Program-made: the position numbers and the translations under genes
Notes under the pieces: model-generated
Databases searched by the model: none
Told to the model about the DNA's origin: nothing
Seen by the model: only the letters and a program-made list of their open reading frames with translations
In this document: piece by piece, positions 16,979 through 25,724 of the stretch
Layout: every line of letters starts with the position of its first letter
Position numbering within the stretch: the first letter of the stretch is position 1
From: Flavobacterium sp. MK4S-17
Lineage (GTDB): Bacteria > Bacteroidota > Bacteroidia > Flavobacteriales > Flavobacteriaceae
Length of the DNA: 62,467 bases
Assembly (NCBI RefSeq): GCF_009848495.1
Contig: NZ_WWEP01000016.1
Location: 1-62,467 of the forward strand
Direction: 5' to 3'

Positions 16979-17956
16979 ATGTCTGCATCAGAACCAATTT
17001 TACAGGAAAACAAAAACAGGTTTGTAATTTTCCCCATAAAGCACCACGATATTTGGGAGTGGTACAAAAAAATGGAAGCGAGTTTCTGGACGGCAGAAGA
17101 AATTGACCTTCACCAGGACCTTACGGACTGGAACAATAAACTGAATGAGGACGAAAAATATTTTATAAAACACATACTTGCCTTTTTTGCGGCTTCGGAT
17201 GGTATTGTAAATGAAAACCTTGCCGAAAATTTTGTAAATGAAGTGCAGTATCCGGAAGCGAAGTTTTTTTACGGCTTCCAGATAATGATGGAAAATATAC
17301 ACAGCGAAACCTATTCGCTGCTTATAGATACCTATGTAAAGGATGATGCAGAAAAAGATAAACTGTTTCATGCCATTGAAGTGTTTCCTGCTATTAAAAA
17401 GAAAGCAGACTGGGCATTACGCTGGATAGAATCTGACTCATTTGCCGAAAGGCTTATTGCGTTTGCCGCTGTTGAAGGGATTTTCTTTTCGGGCGCGTTC
17501 TGCTCTATTTTCTGGCTTAAAAAACGCGGCTTAATGCCGGGGCTTACTTTTTCCAATGAGCTGATATCAAGGGACGAGGGTGTGCATTGCGATTTTGCCG
17601 TTCACCTGCACAACCACCACCTGGTAAATAAAGTGCCAAAGGACAGGATAAAAGAAATTATTATAGATGCCCTTAATATTGAAAGGGAGTTTATTACCGA
17701 ATCGTTGCCTGTAAGCCTTATTGGCATGAATGCTGTATTAATGACACAGTACCTTGAATTTGTAACCGACAGGCTTTTGGTAGAGCTGGGCTGCGAAAGG
17801 CAGTTTAATGTGGGTAACCCATTTGATTTTATGGATATGATATCGCTTCAGGGTAAAACCAACTTCTTTGAAAAAAGGGTGTCAGAGTACCAAAAAGCGG
17901 GTGTGCTTAATAAAGACGGCGATTCGCAGAAAATCAGTTTCGACGCTGATTTTTAA
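16979..17956 (+). CDS. nrdB: Ribonucleoside-diphosphate reductase beta subunit, class Ia
   Basis: A 325-residue R2 subunit carrying the diiron-tyrosyl radical cofactor. The metal ligands and radical site are visible: Asp74, Glu105, His108 and Tyr112 in [15 protein letters not shown], then Glu166 in VEGIFFSG, and Glu200 with His203 in SRDEGVHCD. This is the eukaryote-like R2 type rather than the E. coli type. The C-terminus ends ISFDADF, the short acidic-aromatic tail that docks in R1. It is followed after 72 bases by nrdA. The 235-base region upstream (16744-16978) has no gene; an AATCTTTG at 16916-16923 could be a weak -7 element, and I see no clear NrdR boxes. Confidence 0.97.
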   Translation: MSASEPILQENKNRFVIFPIKHHDIWEWYKKMEASFWTAEEIDLHQDLTDWNNKLNEDEKYFIKHILAFFAASDGIVNENLAENFVNEVQYPEAKFFYGFQIMMENIHSETYSLLIDTYVKDDAEKDKLFHAIEVFPAIKKKADWALRWIESDSFAERLIAFAAVEGIFFSGAFCSIFWLKKRGLMPGLTFSNELISRDEGVHCDFAVHLHNHHLVNKVPKDRIKEIIIDALNIEREFITESLPVSLIGMNAVLMTQYLEFVTDRLLVELGCERQFNVGNPFDFMDMISLQGKTNFFEKRVSEYQKAGVLNKDGDSQKISFDADF

Positions 17957-17982
17957 AAGCAGAAAGAAATCCAATTATATAG

Positions 17983-17997
17983 GGTGCCAAAGGCACC
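17983..17997 (+). other. Intercistronic hairpin between nrdB and nrdA
   Basis: GGTGCC-AAA-GGCACC is a perfect 6-base-pair stem with a 3-base loop, 27 bases after the nrdB stop. No T-tract follows, so it is more likely an mRNA stability or processing element than a terminator. Confidence 0.5.
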
Positions 17998-18028
17998 TGC
18001 CAATTACTAACCTTTAAAATGTTGCCAT

Positions 18029-20440
18029 ATGTATGTAGTAAAAAGAGACGGACGGAGAGAGCCGGTAATGTTCGATAAAATTACCGACAGAGTAAGGATA
18101 TTATGCTATGAATTAAGTGATCTTGTAGATCCTGTAAAAGTAGCAATGCGCGTTATAGAAGGGCTTTATGACGGGGTTAGCACATCAGAACTGGATAACC
18201 TTGCTGCTGAAACAGCAGCTTCTATGACAGTTACGCACCCTGACTATGCACAGCTGGCAGCACGTATTGCAGTATCTAACCTGCATAAAAATACTAAAAA
18301 GTCTTTCTCGGAAACCATGTCGGATATGTACCATTACGTAAATCCGCGCACAGGGAAAGAATCGCCGTTGCTTTCGGATGAGGTATATGAAGCAATTATG
18401 GCAAATGCTGAAATGCTTGATTCCAGCATTATATACAACAGGGACTTTAACTATGATTACTTCGGGTTTAAAACCCTTGAACGTTCCTACCTTTTAAAAA
18501 TAAACGGTAAAATAGTGGAAAGGCCACAGCACATGCTTATGCGTGTATCTGTAGGTATCCATCTGGATGATATTGACGCAGCCATAGAAACCTATGAGCT
18601 GATGTCTAAAAAATTCTTTACCCACGCTACGCCTACATTATTTAATGCAGGTACGCCAAAACCGCAAATGTCTTCCTGCTTCCTGCTAACCATGAAGGAT
18701 GACAGTATAGACGGTATTTATGATACGCTTAAAAATACTGCAAAAATATCACAGTCAGCCGGGGGTATAGGGCTTTCAATACATAATGTAAGGGCAACCG
18801 GTTCCTACATTCGCGGTACAAACGGTACATCAAACGGTATTGTGCCAATGCTGCGTGTATTTAATGATACTGCCCGTTATGTTGACCAAGGCGGCGGTAA
18901 GCGTAAAGGAAGCTTTGCCGTGTACATTGAGCCATGGCATGCCGATATTTTTGACTTCCTTGACCTGAAAAAAAATCATGGTAAAGAGGAAATGCGTGCC
19001 CGTGATTTATTTTATGCCATGTGGATGCCCGACCTTTTCATGAAACGTGTAGAGCAGGATGGGCAGTGGACACTTATGTGCCCTAACGAATGCCCGGGGC
19101 TGTATGATGTATATGGAGATGAATTTGAGGCAATGTATGAAAAATATGAGGCAGAAAACAGGGGGCGCAAAACCATAAAAGCACGTGAGCTTTGGGAAAA
19201 AATCCTGGAATCTCAAATTGAAACAGGAACTCCGTATATGCTGTATAAAGATGCAGCCAACAGGAAATCAAACCAAAAGAATTTAGGGGTTATACGTTCA
19301 TCTAATCTTTGTACTGAAATTATGGAGTACACCAGCGAAGATGAAATTGCGGTATGTAACCTTGCATCTATATCCTTGCCAATGTTTGTGGAAGAAGGAG
19401 TGTTTAACCACGAATATTTATACCAGGTTACCAAGCGTATTACCCGTAACCTTAATAAGGTTATAGACCGTAATTACTATCCGGTTAAGGAGGCTGAAAA
19501 CAGCAACATGCGCCACCGCCCGGTTGGGCTGGGTGTGCAGGGGCTTGCCGATGCATTTATATTAATGCGCATGCCTTTTACCAGCGATGAGGCCAAACAA
19601 CTGAATCAGGAAATATTTGAAACCATATATTTTGCGGCAGTAACCGCCAGTATGGAACTGGCTAAGGAAGAAGGGCCTTACTCAACGTTTAAAGGTTCGC
19701 CTATATCGCAGGGAGAATTCCAGTATAATTTGTGGGGGCTTAAGGACGAAGACTTAAGCGGCCGTTGGGACTGGGCTTCTTTAAGGAAAGAGGTTATGGA
19801 AAATGGCGTAAGGAACTCTTTATTGCTTGCCCCAATGCCTACAGCATCTACATCCCAAATATTAGGCAACAATGAAGCGTTTGAACCTTATACATCTAAC
19901 ATTTATACCAGGAGGGTACTTTCAGGGGAATTTATCGTAGTAAATAAACACCTGTTGCGTGACTTGGTTGACCTTGGTATATGGAATGATGAACTGAAGC
20001 AGGAAATAATGAGGGCAAACGGCTCTATACAGGATATTGATGCCATTCCACAGGATATTAAGGAACTGTATAAAACAGTATGGGAAATGAGTATGAAGGA
20101 CATTATTGATATGTCCCGCCAGAGGGGATACTTTATTGACCAGTCGCAGTCGCTAAACCTGTTCATGGAGAATGCCAATTTTGCAAAACTGACCTCAATG
20201 CATTTTTATGCATGGAAATCGGGGCTTAAAACCGGTATGTATTACCTTAGGACAAAAAGTGCTGTTGACGCCATTAAATTTACCCTTAATAATGATAAAA
20301 AAGCAGAAAAAGTACCGGCAGAGGCAGCAGTTGCAGCCGAAACGCAAAGCCAGGGTATGGAAGTAAGCGAGTTTCAGGCAATGCTGGAGCGCAGCCGTAA
20401 TGCTTCAGGCCCAGAGGATTGTGAAATGTGCGGTTCTTAA
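18029..20440 (+). CDS. nrdA: Ribonucleoside-diphosphate reductase alpha subunit, class Ia
   Basis: An 803-residue R1 subunit that reduces NDPs to dNDPs. The N-terminus ([21 protein letters not shown]) is an ATP-cone, the dATP/ATP allosteric switch. Catalytic-core marks are SSCFLL (the first reducible Cys), NLCTEI (radical Cys and catalytic Glu) and [10 protein letters not shown]. The C-terminal tail has the redox pair Cys798 and Cys801 (DCEMCGS) that passes electrons from thioredoxin or glutaredoxin. It forms an operon with nrdB, 72 bases upstream. The ATG at 18029 starts directly with the ATP-cone. A small AT-rich gene of unknown function follows after 10 bases. Confidence 0.98.
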   Translation: MYVVKRDGRREPVMFDKITDRVRILCYELSDLVDPVKVAMRVIEGLYDGVSTSELDNLAAETAASMTVTHPDYAQLAARIAVSNLHKNTKKSFSETMSDMYHYVNPRTGKESPLLSDEVYEAIMANAEMLDSSIIYNRDFNYDYFGFKTLERSYLLKINGKIVERPQHMLMRVSVGIHLDDIDAAIETYELMSKKFFTHATPTLFNAGTPKPQMSSCFLLTMKDDSIDGIYDTLKNTAKISQSAGGIGLSIHNVRATGSYIRGTNGTSNGIVPMLRVFNDTARYVDQGGGKRKGSFAVYIEPWHADIFDFLDLKKNHGKEEMRARDLFYAMWMPDLFMKRVEQDGQWTLMCPNECPGLYDVYGDEFEAMYEKYEAENRGRKTIKARELWEKILESQIETGTPYMLYKDAANRKSNQKNLGVIRSSNLCTEIMEYTSEDEIAVCNLASISLPMFVEEGVFNHEYLYQVTKRITRNLNKVIDRNYYPVKEAENSNMRHRPVGLGVQGLADAFILMRMPFTSDEAKQLNQEIFETIYFAAVTASMELAKEEGPYSTFKGSPISQGEFQYNLWGLKDEDLSGRWDWASLRKEVMENGVRNSLLLAPMPTASTSQILGNNEAFEPYTSNIYTRRVLSGEFIVVNKHLLRDLVDLGIWNDELKQEIMRANGSIQDIDAIPQDIKELYKTVWEMSMKDIIDMSRQRGYFIDQSQSLNLFMENANFAKLTSMHFYAWKSGLKTGMYYLRTKSAVDAIKFTLNNDKKAEKVPAEAAVAAETQSQGMEVSEFQAMLERSRNASGPEDCEMCGS

Positions 20441-20450
20441 TTAAATTGTT

Positions 20451-20732
20451 ATGGAAACTATTTTTCAGATAAGACATGTGAACGGAAGTAATATTGATTT
20501 TTTTTCTGATAAAGAAAAACTAATTGAAATCATTCATGGAAGAAGCGATATTGGATTTAGGAGGGAGATTATACTAATCGGAACTACTTTTGAATTAGGA
20601 GGTTCAGAATACAAAATTGATAGTATTGAAATAGAATTTAATTATATTTTAGATCAAAGTGGTAACAGGTTGAACGATATAGATTATTCTAAAGCAGAAG
20701 TTACAGTTGTTGTTTTCGTTGAGTATAATTGA
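20451..20732 (+). CDS. Small protein of unknown function, AT-rich
   Basis: A 93-residue cytoplasmic protein (no signal or membrane segment) with an alternating pattern of charged and hydrophobic residues, probably an alpha/beta fold: METIFQIRHVNG at the start and KAEVTVVVFVEYN at the end. I do not recognise a family. It starts 10 bases after the nrdA stop, so it may be cotranscribed. Its DNA is clearly richer in A+T than nrdA or dgt, hinting at a later arrival. A perfect hairpin lies 29 bases after its stop. A role in nucleotide metabolism would be guilt by association only. Confidence 0.65.
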   Translation: METIFQIRHVNGSNIDFFSDKEKLIEIIHGRSDIGFRREIILIGTTFELGGSEYKIDSIEIEFNYILDQSGNRLNDIDYSKAEVTVVVFVEYN

Positions 20733-20760
20733 TTTTTTAGATTTATAAATGTAAAACACT

Positions 20761-20786
20761 ATAAGGAGTAGGTAACTACTCCTTAT
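20761..20786. repeat. Perfect 11-bp inverted repeat with GTAA loop
   Basis: ATAAGGAGTAG and CTACTCCTTAT pair perfectly around a GTAA tetraloop (GNRA type). It lies after the 93-residue gene. There is no T-tract, so as a terminator it would be atypical; it could be an RNA stability element. Confidence 0.6.
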
Positions 20787-20813
20787 TCAGTTAAACCTTT
20801 TGCTTTACAGTTA

Positions 20814-20885
20814 TGGCTGAGTATTACGATATATACTGTTATGTGGAAGAAGAGATGCTTGCCCTCGCAGTAACACTTTCCTAAT
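20814..20885 (+). CDS. Possible 23-codon ORF between the small nrdA-linked gene and dgt
   Basis: ATG at 20814 opens a frame reading MAEYYDIYCYVEEEMLALAVTLS before a TAA. It is the only reading frame of note in the 242-base gap 20733-20974. It is too short to judge and has no recognisable family. It could be a leader peptide, the remnant of a gene, or chance. Confidence 0.2.
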
Positions 20886-20974
20886 TATTTAATTGATTAA
20901 AAAACTCTTATGAACAAATAGTAAGGCGGAAGCTATAGAAAACACCAAGAACTCTTTAAACAAAAACATAAGGA

Positions 20975-22318
20975 ATGATGCAATGGGAACAGCTCCTGTC
21001 TTTAAAAAGGCAGGGCGATACAAGTAAGCGCCTGCGTAAGGAACAGGATGATACCCGCCTTGGATTTGAGGTAGATTATGACCGTGTGATATTCTCATCG
21101 GCATTCAGGAGCCTGCAGGATAAAACGCAGGTAATACCCCTTTCCAAGACCGACTTTGTGCATACCCGCCTTACACACAGCCTTGAGGTATCAGTGGTGG
21201 GGCGTTCGCTGGGCAGGCTGGTAGGTAAAAAAATTATTGAAAAGCATCCATACCTGCATGATGTCCATGGCTATCACATGAATGATTTCGGGGCTATTGT
21301 GGCCGCCGCCGCCCTTGCACATGATATTGGCAACCCACCTTTTGGGCACTCGGGTGAAAAGGCTATAGGTGAGTATTTTAAAACCGGTAACGGGCAGCAA
21401 TACAAAGTCCTGCTTACCGATAAGGAATGGCAGGATATTACCGACTTTGAAGGCAATGCCAACGGTTTTAACCTGCTTACAGCCAGCAGGCCGGGTACTG
21501 AAGGCGGACTGCGCCTTTCTTATGCCACATTAGGGGCATTTATGAAATATCCTAAAGAATCGCTCCCCAAGAAACCAACTTCCAATATAGCCGATAAGAA
21601 ATATGGTTTTTTTCAGTGTGATAAGGAATTTTTTATTGATATAGCTGTCGAATTAGGGCTTATAAAAAATAAAACAGGGAATGATATAGGTTTTGAGCGC
21701 CATCCGCTGGCGTACCTTGTAGAAGCGGCGGATGATATATGCTACACTATAATTGATTTTGAGGACGGCATCAACCTCGGGCTAATTCAGGAGGAATATG
21801 CATTGGAATACCTAATAAAGCTGGTTAAGGATAAAGTACAGGTTGATAAGTACAAAAGCCTTACCACAAAAGAAGACCGGATAAGCTACCTGCGTGCCCT
21901 TGCCATAAGCAGCCTTATAAGCGATGCTGTTAATGTTTTCCTGGAAAATGAAGAACTCATACTTGCAGGGAAATATCCTTATGCGCTAACTTCTCAGGGA
22001 AAATACACCGCGCAGATGGAAGACATAATAAAACTGAGCGTAAATAATATTTACCGCAGCCGGGAGGTTGTGGAAAAAGAAGTAATTGGCTACCGTATAA
22101 TCAATACCCTGCTTGATACCTTTTGTACGGCTTATAACAATAAGGCAGAAGGAAGAGAAAGCAATTATGATTTGCTGGTGCTAAAATTGCTGCCTGAGCG
22201 TTTTGCAGCAGAGAAAATGAGTGTGTATGACAGGTTGCTGCACATTTGCCATTTTGTATCTACGCTAACCGACGGGAAAGCTGTGCTGCTTTATAACACT
22301 ATTACAGGAGCTAAATAA
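20975..22318 (+). CDS. dgt: Deoxyguanosinetriphosphate triphosphohydrolase (dGTPase)
   Basis: A 447-residue HD-superfamily enzyme that cuts dGTP (or other dNTPs) to the nucleoside and tripolyphosphate. The HD metal site is seen as His63 in FVHTRLTHSLEV and His116-Asp117 in LAHDIGNPPFGHSG. The family-specific N-terminus DTRLGFEVDYDRVIFSSAFRSLQDKTQV is complete. Length fits the bacterial dGTPase type. Two ATGs in tandem (20975 and 20978) follow an AAGG; either could start. It is convergent with the DUF3078 gene, with only three bases between the stops and no obvious terminator hairpin. Together with nrdBA it would tune dNTP pools. Confidence 0.95.
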   Translation: MMQWEQLLSLKRQGDTSKRLRKEQDDTRLGFEVDYDRVIFSSAFRSLQDKTQVIPLSKTDFVHTRLTHSLEVSVVGRSLGRLVGKKIIEKHPYLHDVHGYHMNDFGAIVAAAALAHDIGNPPFGHSGEKAIGEYFKTGNGQQYKVLLTDKEWQDITDFEGNANGFNLLTASRPGTEGGLRLSYATLGAFMKYPKESLPKKPTSNIADKKYGFFQCDKEFFIDIAVELGLIKNKTGNDIGFERHPLAYLVEAADDICYTIIDFEDGINLGLIQEEYALEYLIKLVKDKVQVDKYKSLTTKEDRISYLRALAISSLISDAVNVFLENEELILAGKYPYALTSQGKYTAQMEDIIKLSVNNIYRSREVVEKEVIGYRIINTLLDTFCTAYNNKAEGRESNYDLLVLKLLPERFAAEKMSVYDRLLHICHFVSTLTDGKAVLLYNTITGAK

Positions 22319-22321
22319 ACG

Positions 22322-23269
22322 CTAAAAAATGTAACTGAGCCCAAGCCCTAGCATTTGCTTTAGCTGTACTTTTGGCCCCACCTGAACCACTTCGCCGCCA
22401 CGCTCCTCGGTGGCTTTAATGTCGTCGTCATAAATAAGATGTGCGCCAATGTTTGCTTTTACATATTCATTTACGGTCATGTCAAGCTGAAACTGCCAGT
22501 CAATATCTATATTCCCGAAATTATTAATGTAGTCGGTATAAAAGGTTATCCTGTGGTCAAGGGATATATTTTTAAAAATCTGGCGCTTTATATTATTGGT
22601 TACCAATATACCCAATTCTGTCCTCGACATTTTTCCACGGCGCACCAGGTTGCCTTCCTCATCATATACAGCACCGTCAACTCCAAAAGCTCCTTTATCG
22701 GCAAGCATGCGGTTTAAAACAAGGGTGGTTTTATCTGTAAGTGGCGAAAAATAGGCGTTAAGCCCCAAGTCTTTACGAATGTATTCCGAACCAACACCTA
22801 AAAAGATGTAGGCAGGGGCAAAAGGCCCTGAAATCTCCTCTGTAGTGTTAGGATAGGAATAACCATTTGAAAACTGTGTATTAAAACTAAACTTGGCACT
22901 GTAATACCAGTTGGAAACAGTATCGCGCCTGTATCCAAATGTAGATATAAGTTGTATCTGGTCATCCGTTTTGCGCAGTTCCTGCCCTTCCTGGCTGTTC
23001 AGTCCATATTTTAGCATTAATTCATTATCCCAGTTCTGAAGGCTTTTGTGATAATTTCGTACAAAACTTGCTTTGGCAAGCCCCGAAACAGAGTTATTAC
23101 CACCCACACTCCAGTTAACAAAAGCAATTTCCGAAATGTCAAGCCCTACTTTATTTATCTTTTCCCAATAGCTTATAGAATCGGGTAGTGTGGTTACTAT
23201 TACCTGTGCGGTAAGGTTTTGGTAAAAAGGTATAAGTAAAAGGCTTATCAGTAAGGCTTTAATTTTCAT
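22322..23269 (-). CDS. DUF3078 outer-membrane-associated protein
   Basis: A 315-residue protein with a signal peptide (MKIKALLISLLLIPFYQNLTAQ). The mature part reads WEKINKVGLDISEIAFVNWSVGGNNSVSGLAKASF, the hallmark of the DUF3078 family, and continues with amphipathic beta strands ending LGLGLSYIF, a terminal Phe as expected for outer-membrane barrels. The family is restricted to Bacteroidota and has no known function. It lies between the convergent dgt gene and the dxs gene, which is upstream on the same strand (41 bases away), so it may be read from the dxs promoter. Confidence 0.9.
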   Translation of the reverse strand: MKIKALLISLLLIPFYQNLTAQVIVTTLPDSISYWEKINKVGLDISEIAFVNWSVGGNNSVSGLAKASFVRNYHKSLQNWDNELMLKYGLNSQEGQELRKTDDQIQLISTFGYRRDTVSNWYYSAKFSFNTQFSNGYSYPNTTEEISGPFAPAYIFLGVGSEYIRKDLGLNAYFSPLTDKTTLVLNRMLADKGAFGVDGAVYDEEGNLVRRGKMSRTELGILVTNNIKRQIFKNISLDHRITFYTDYINNFGNIDIDWQFQLDMTVNEYVKANIGAHLIYDDDIKATEERGGEVVQVGPKVQLKQMLGLGLSYIF

Positions 23270-23310
23270 TTTTGAGTGTGAATTGAGATGCGATGCAAAA
23301 ATCGGTATTT

Positions 23311-25080
23311 TTAGTAAACAGAAAAAATATCCGATAAGCTTTTAACGTCAATACCACAGTAATGTTGTAATTGTGTTATTGTTCCTTGCTCTATAAAACT
23401 ATCCGGCACACCTAACAGCTTTATTTTTACGGTATATCCATTTGTTGCGGCAAATGCGGAAATGCTGCTGCCAAAGCCGCCTTTAACAGTACCGTCTTCA
23501 ACTGTAATAACAGATTTATATTTTTTAAAGATATGATGCAGTGCAGTTTCATCCAATGGCTTGATAAAACCAAAATGGTAATGGGAGAATGAATTGCGGT
23601 TATTTATTGTGTCAAGAGCTTTTATAACGTTGTTGCCTATAGTGCCGGTAGATAGTACAGCTATCTCACCACCTTCTGTTAATTGTATTGCCTTGCCAAT
23701 TGAAATTTCAGTAAAAGGCTTTTTCCAGTTTACCGTTTCACCCCTTCCACGCGGGTAGCGTATGGCTATTGGGTGCTGCAGCCCAAGCTGTGCCGTATAA
23801 AGTATATTACGCAGTTCTCCTTCATGTAAAGGTGCATAAATAATAAGGTTAGGAATGCAGTTAAGGTAGGCAATATCAAAAACGCCATGATGGGTAGCAC
23901 CATCTTCACCTACCAAGCCTGCCCTGTCCATGCAAAAAATAACCGGAAGGTTTTGCAGTGCCACATCGTGTATTACCTGGTCATAAGCGCGCTGCAGGAA
24001 AGTTGAGTAAATATTGCAATATACAATCATGCCCTGGGTAGCCATGCCTGCTGCCAGTGTAACAGCATGCTGTTCTGCAATGCCAACATCAAAAGCCCTG
24101 CCGGGAAAAGCATCCATCATAAACTTCATTGAGCTGCCCGAAGGCATGGCAGGAGTAATACCTACTATTTTTTTATTGGCTTTTGCAAGTTCTACCAGTG
24201 TAAGCCCAAAAACATCCTGATACTTTGGGGGCATATTTTCATCATTCGCCGCAACCAGTTCCCCTGTCAGGCGGTCAAATTTTCCCGGAGCATGATATTT
24301 AACCTGGTTTTCTTCAGCCTGTTTCAGCCCTTTTCCTTTTGTAGTGATAATATGTAAAAACTTAGGGCCTTTTTTTTGTTTCAGCCTTTCCAGCTCCTTA
24401 ATAAGTGCAGGCAGATTATGCCCGTCAACGGGGCCGCTGTAATCAAAATTCAGCGATTTTATCATATTATTCTGCCTTGGGTTTTTTCCCTCCTTAACCT
24501 GCGTAAGATAGTTTTTAAGCGCACCTACGCTTGGGTCTATCCCTATAGCATTGTCATTGAGAATAACCAAAAGGTTAGCATCGGTAACACCTGCATGGTT
24601 TAGCCCTTCAAACGCCATTCCTGATGCTATGGAGGCATCACCAATTACAGCTATATGGTTTTTTTCAGTCTCTCCGTTTAGTTTAGAAGCTATCGCCATG
24701 CCCAATGCTGCGGAAATAGAAGTAGAGGAATGCCCGGTGCCAAAAGTGTCATATTCGCTTTCACTACGTTTGGGGAACCCGCTTATACCTTTCCATTGTC
24801 GGTTAGTATCAAACCTGCCGCGCCTGCCGGTTACTATTTTATGCCCGTAAGCCTGGTGGCCAACATCCCAAACCAGTAAATCCTTTGGTGTATTAAAAAC
24901 ATAATGCAGTGCAATGGTAAGCTCAACCACACCAAGACTTGCTCCCAAATGCCCTTCTTTAACTGAAACAATGTCAATAATAAACTCACGCAACTCTGTA
25001 GCCAGTTGCGGTAACTGTTCAGGTTTCAGTTTGCGGAGGTCTTCCGGGCTTTGTATCTGGGAAAGAAGCGTAGCTGCCAT
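23311..25080 (-). CDS. dxs: 1-deoxy-D-xylulose-5-phosphate synthase
   Basis: A protein of 589 residues from the ATG at 25080; a GTG six codons upstream is less likely. It is a thiamine-diphosphate enzyme that joins pyruvate and glyceraldehyde-3-phosphate, the first step of the MEP isoprenoid pathway. Marks are GHLGASLGVVELTIALHYVF, the GDASIASGMAFEGLNHAG...NDN cofactor motif, and the transketolase pyrimidine-binding half with DVGIAEQHAVTLAAGMA and MDRAGLVGEDGATHHG. Length is slightly under the usual 620 but all blocks are present. It is divergent from tadA across a 66-base region holding promoter elements for both. Confidence 0.97.
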   Translation of the reverse strand: MAATLLSQIQSPEDLRKLKPEQLPQLATELREFIIDIVSVKEGHLGASLGVVELTIALHYVFNTPKDLLVWDVGHQAYGHKIVTGRRGRFDTNRQWKGISGFPKRSESEYDTFGTGHSSTSISAALGMAIASKLNGETEKNHIAVIGDASIASGMAFEGLNHAGVTDANLLVILNDNAIGIDPSVGALKNYLTQVKEGKNPRQNNMIKSLNFDYSGPVDGHNLPALIKELERLKQKKGPKFLHIITTKGKGLKQAEENQVKYHAPGKFDRLTGELVAANDENMPPKYQDVFGLTLVELAKANKKIVGITPAMPSGSSMKFMMDAFPGRAFDVGIAEQHAVTLAAGMATQGMIVYCNIYSTFLQRAYDQVIHDVALQNLPVIFCMDRAGLVGEDGATHHGVFDIAYLNCIPNLIIYAPLHEGELRNILYTAQLGLQHPIAIRYPRGRGETVNWKKPFTEISIGKAIQLTEGGEIAVLSTGTIGNNVIKALDTINNRNSFSHYHFGFIKPLDETALHHIFKKYKSVITVEDGTVKGGFGSSISAFAATNGYTVKIKLLGVPDSFIEQGTITQLQHYCGIDVKSLSDIFSVY

Positions 25081-25097
25081 TGTATATTTATTAAACA

Positions 25098-25105
25098 CAA
25101 ATTTA
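25098..25105 (-). promoter_or_regulatory. -7 promoter element of dxs
   Basis: Minus-strand TAAATTTG matches TAnnTTTG exactly and ends 17 bases before the dxs ATG at 25080. Confidence 0.45.
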
Positions 25106-25118
25106 CAATATAGTTTGC

Positions 25119-25126
25119 TACTTTTG
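25119..25126 (+). promoter_or_regulatory. -7 promoter element of tadA
   Basis: TACTTTTG matches TAnnTTTG and lies 20 bases before the tadA ATG. It faces away from the dxs element at 25098-25105, so the two divergent promoters overlap. Confidence 0.45.
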
Positions 25127-25146
25127 AAAAGTCAAAATAACAGTGT

Positions 25147-25590
25147 ATGGAAAACATATTTACCCACGAATATTACATGAAAAAAGCACTGCAGGAAGCA
25201 CAGGCCGCTTTTGATAAGGGTGAAATACCCGTGGGCGCTGTAGTGGTTATTGATAACAGGGTAATTGCAAAAACACATAACCTTACCGAGTTATTGAATG
25301 ATGTTACGGCACATGCCGAAATGCAGGCTATAACTTCGGCGGCTAACTTCCTGGGAGGTAAGTATCTCACTAACTGCACACTTTATGTAACGCTGGAGCC
25401 CTGCCAAATGTGTGCAGGAGCATTATACTGGAGCCAGATTCCGCATATTGTTTTCGGTGCGGCAGATGAGCAGCGGGGCTACAGGGCAATGGGCGCGAAG
25501 CTTCACCCTAAAACGCAGGTAACAAACGGGGTAATGGCAGAAGAGTGCGGCCTTCTGGTAAAAGAGTTTTTCAGGAAAAGGAGGGGGTAA
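25147..25590 (+). CDS. tadA: tRNA-specific adenosine deaminase
   Basis: A 147-residue cytidine-deaminase-fold enzyme that converts adenosine 34 of tRNA-Arg(ACG) to inosine. The zinc site is His56-Ala-Glu58 (AHAEMQA) and Cys86/Cys89 in LEPCQMCAGAL, and GEIPVGAVVV is the typical N-terminal block. The A-x-x-F-G-A phrase (IVFGAADEQRGYRAMG) follows the zinc site as in TadA. A guanine deaminase would lack the ALYW segment after the second Cys, so TadA is the better reading. It is divergent from dxs and followed by the alpha-2-macroglobulin gene 135 bases later. Confidence 0.95.
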   Translation: MENIFTHEYYMKKALQEAQAAFDKGEIPVGAVVVIDNRVIAKTHNLTELLNDVTAHAEMQAITSAANFLGGKYLTNCTLYVTLEPCQMCAGALYWSQIPHIVFGAADEQRGYRAMGAKLHPKTQVTNGVMAEECGLLVKEFFRKRRG

Positions 25591-25724
25591 ATTTATATGG
25601 ACGTTATCCTTTATTTTTAATAAATTAATCCTAAATTTATTACAATATAAATATGCTTTTTGCAGTTATACCGCAAAGGCAAAGTCCTGAACTAACTAAA
25701 TTACTAACGCAACCTGTACCTGTT

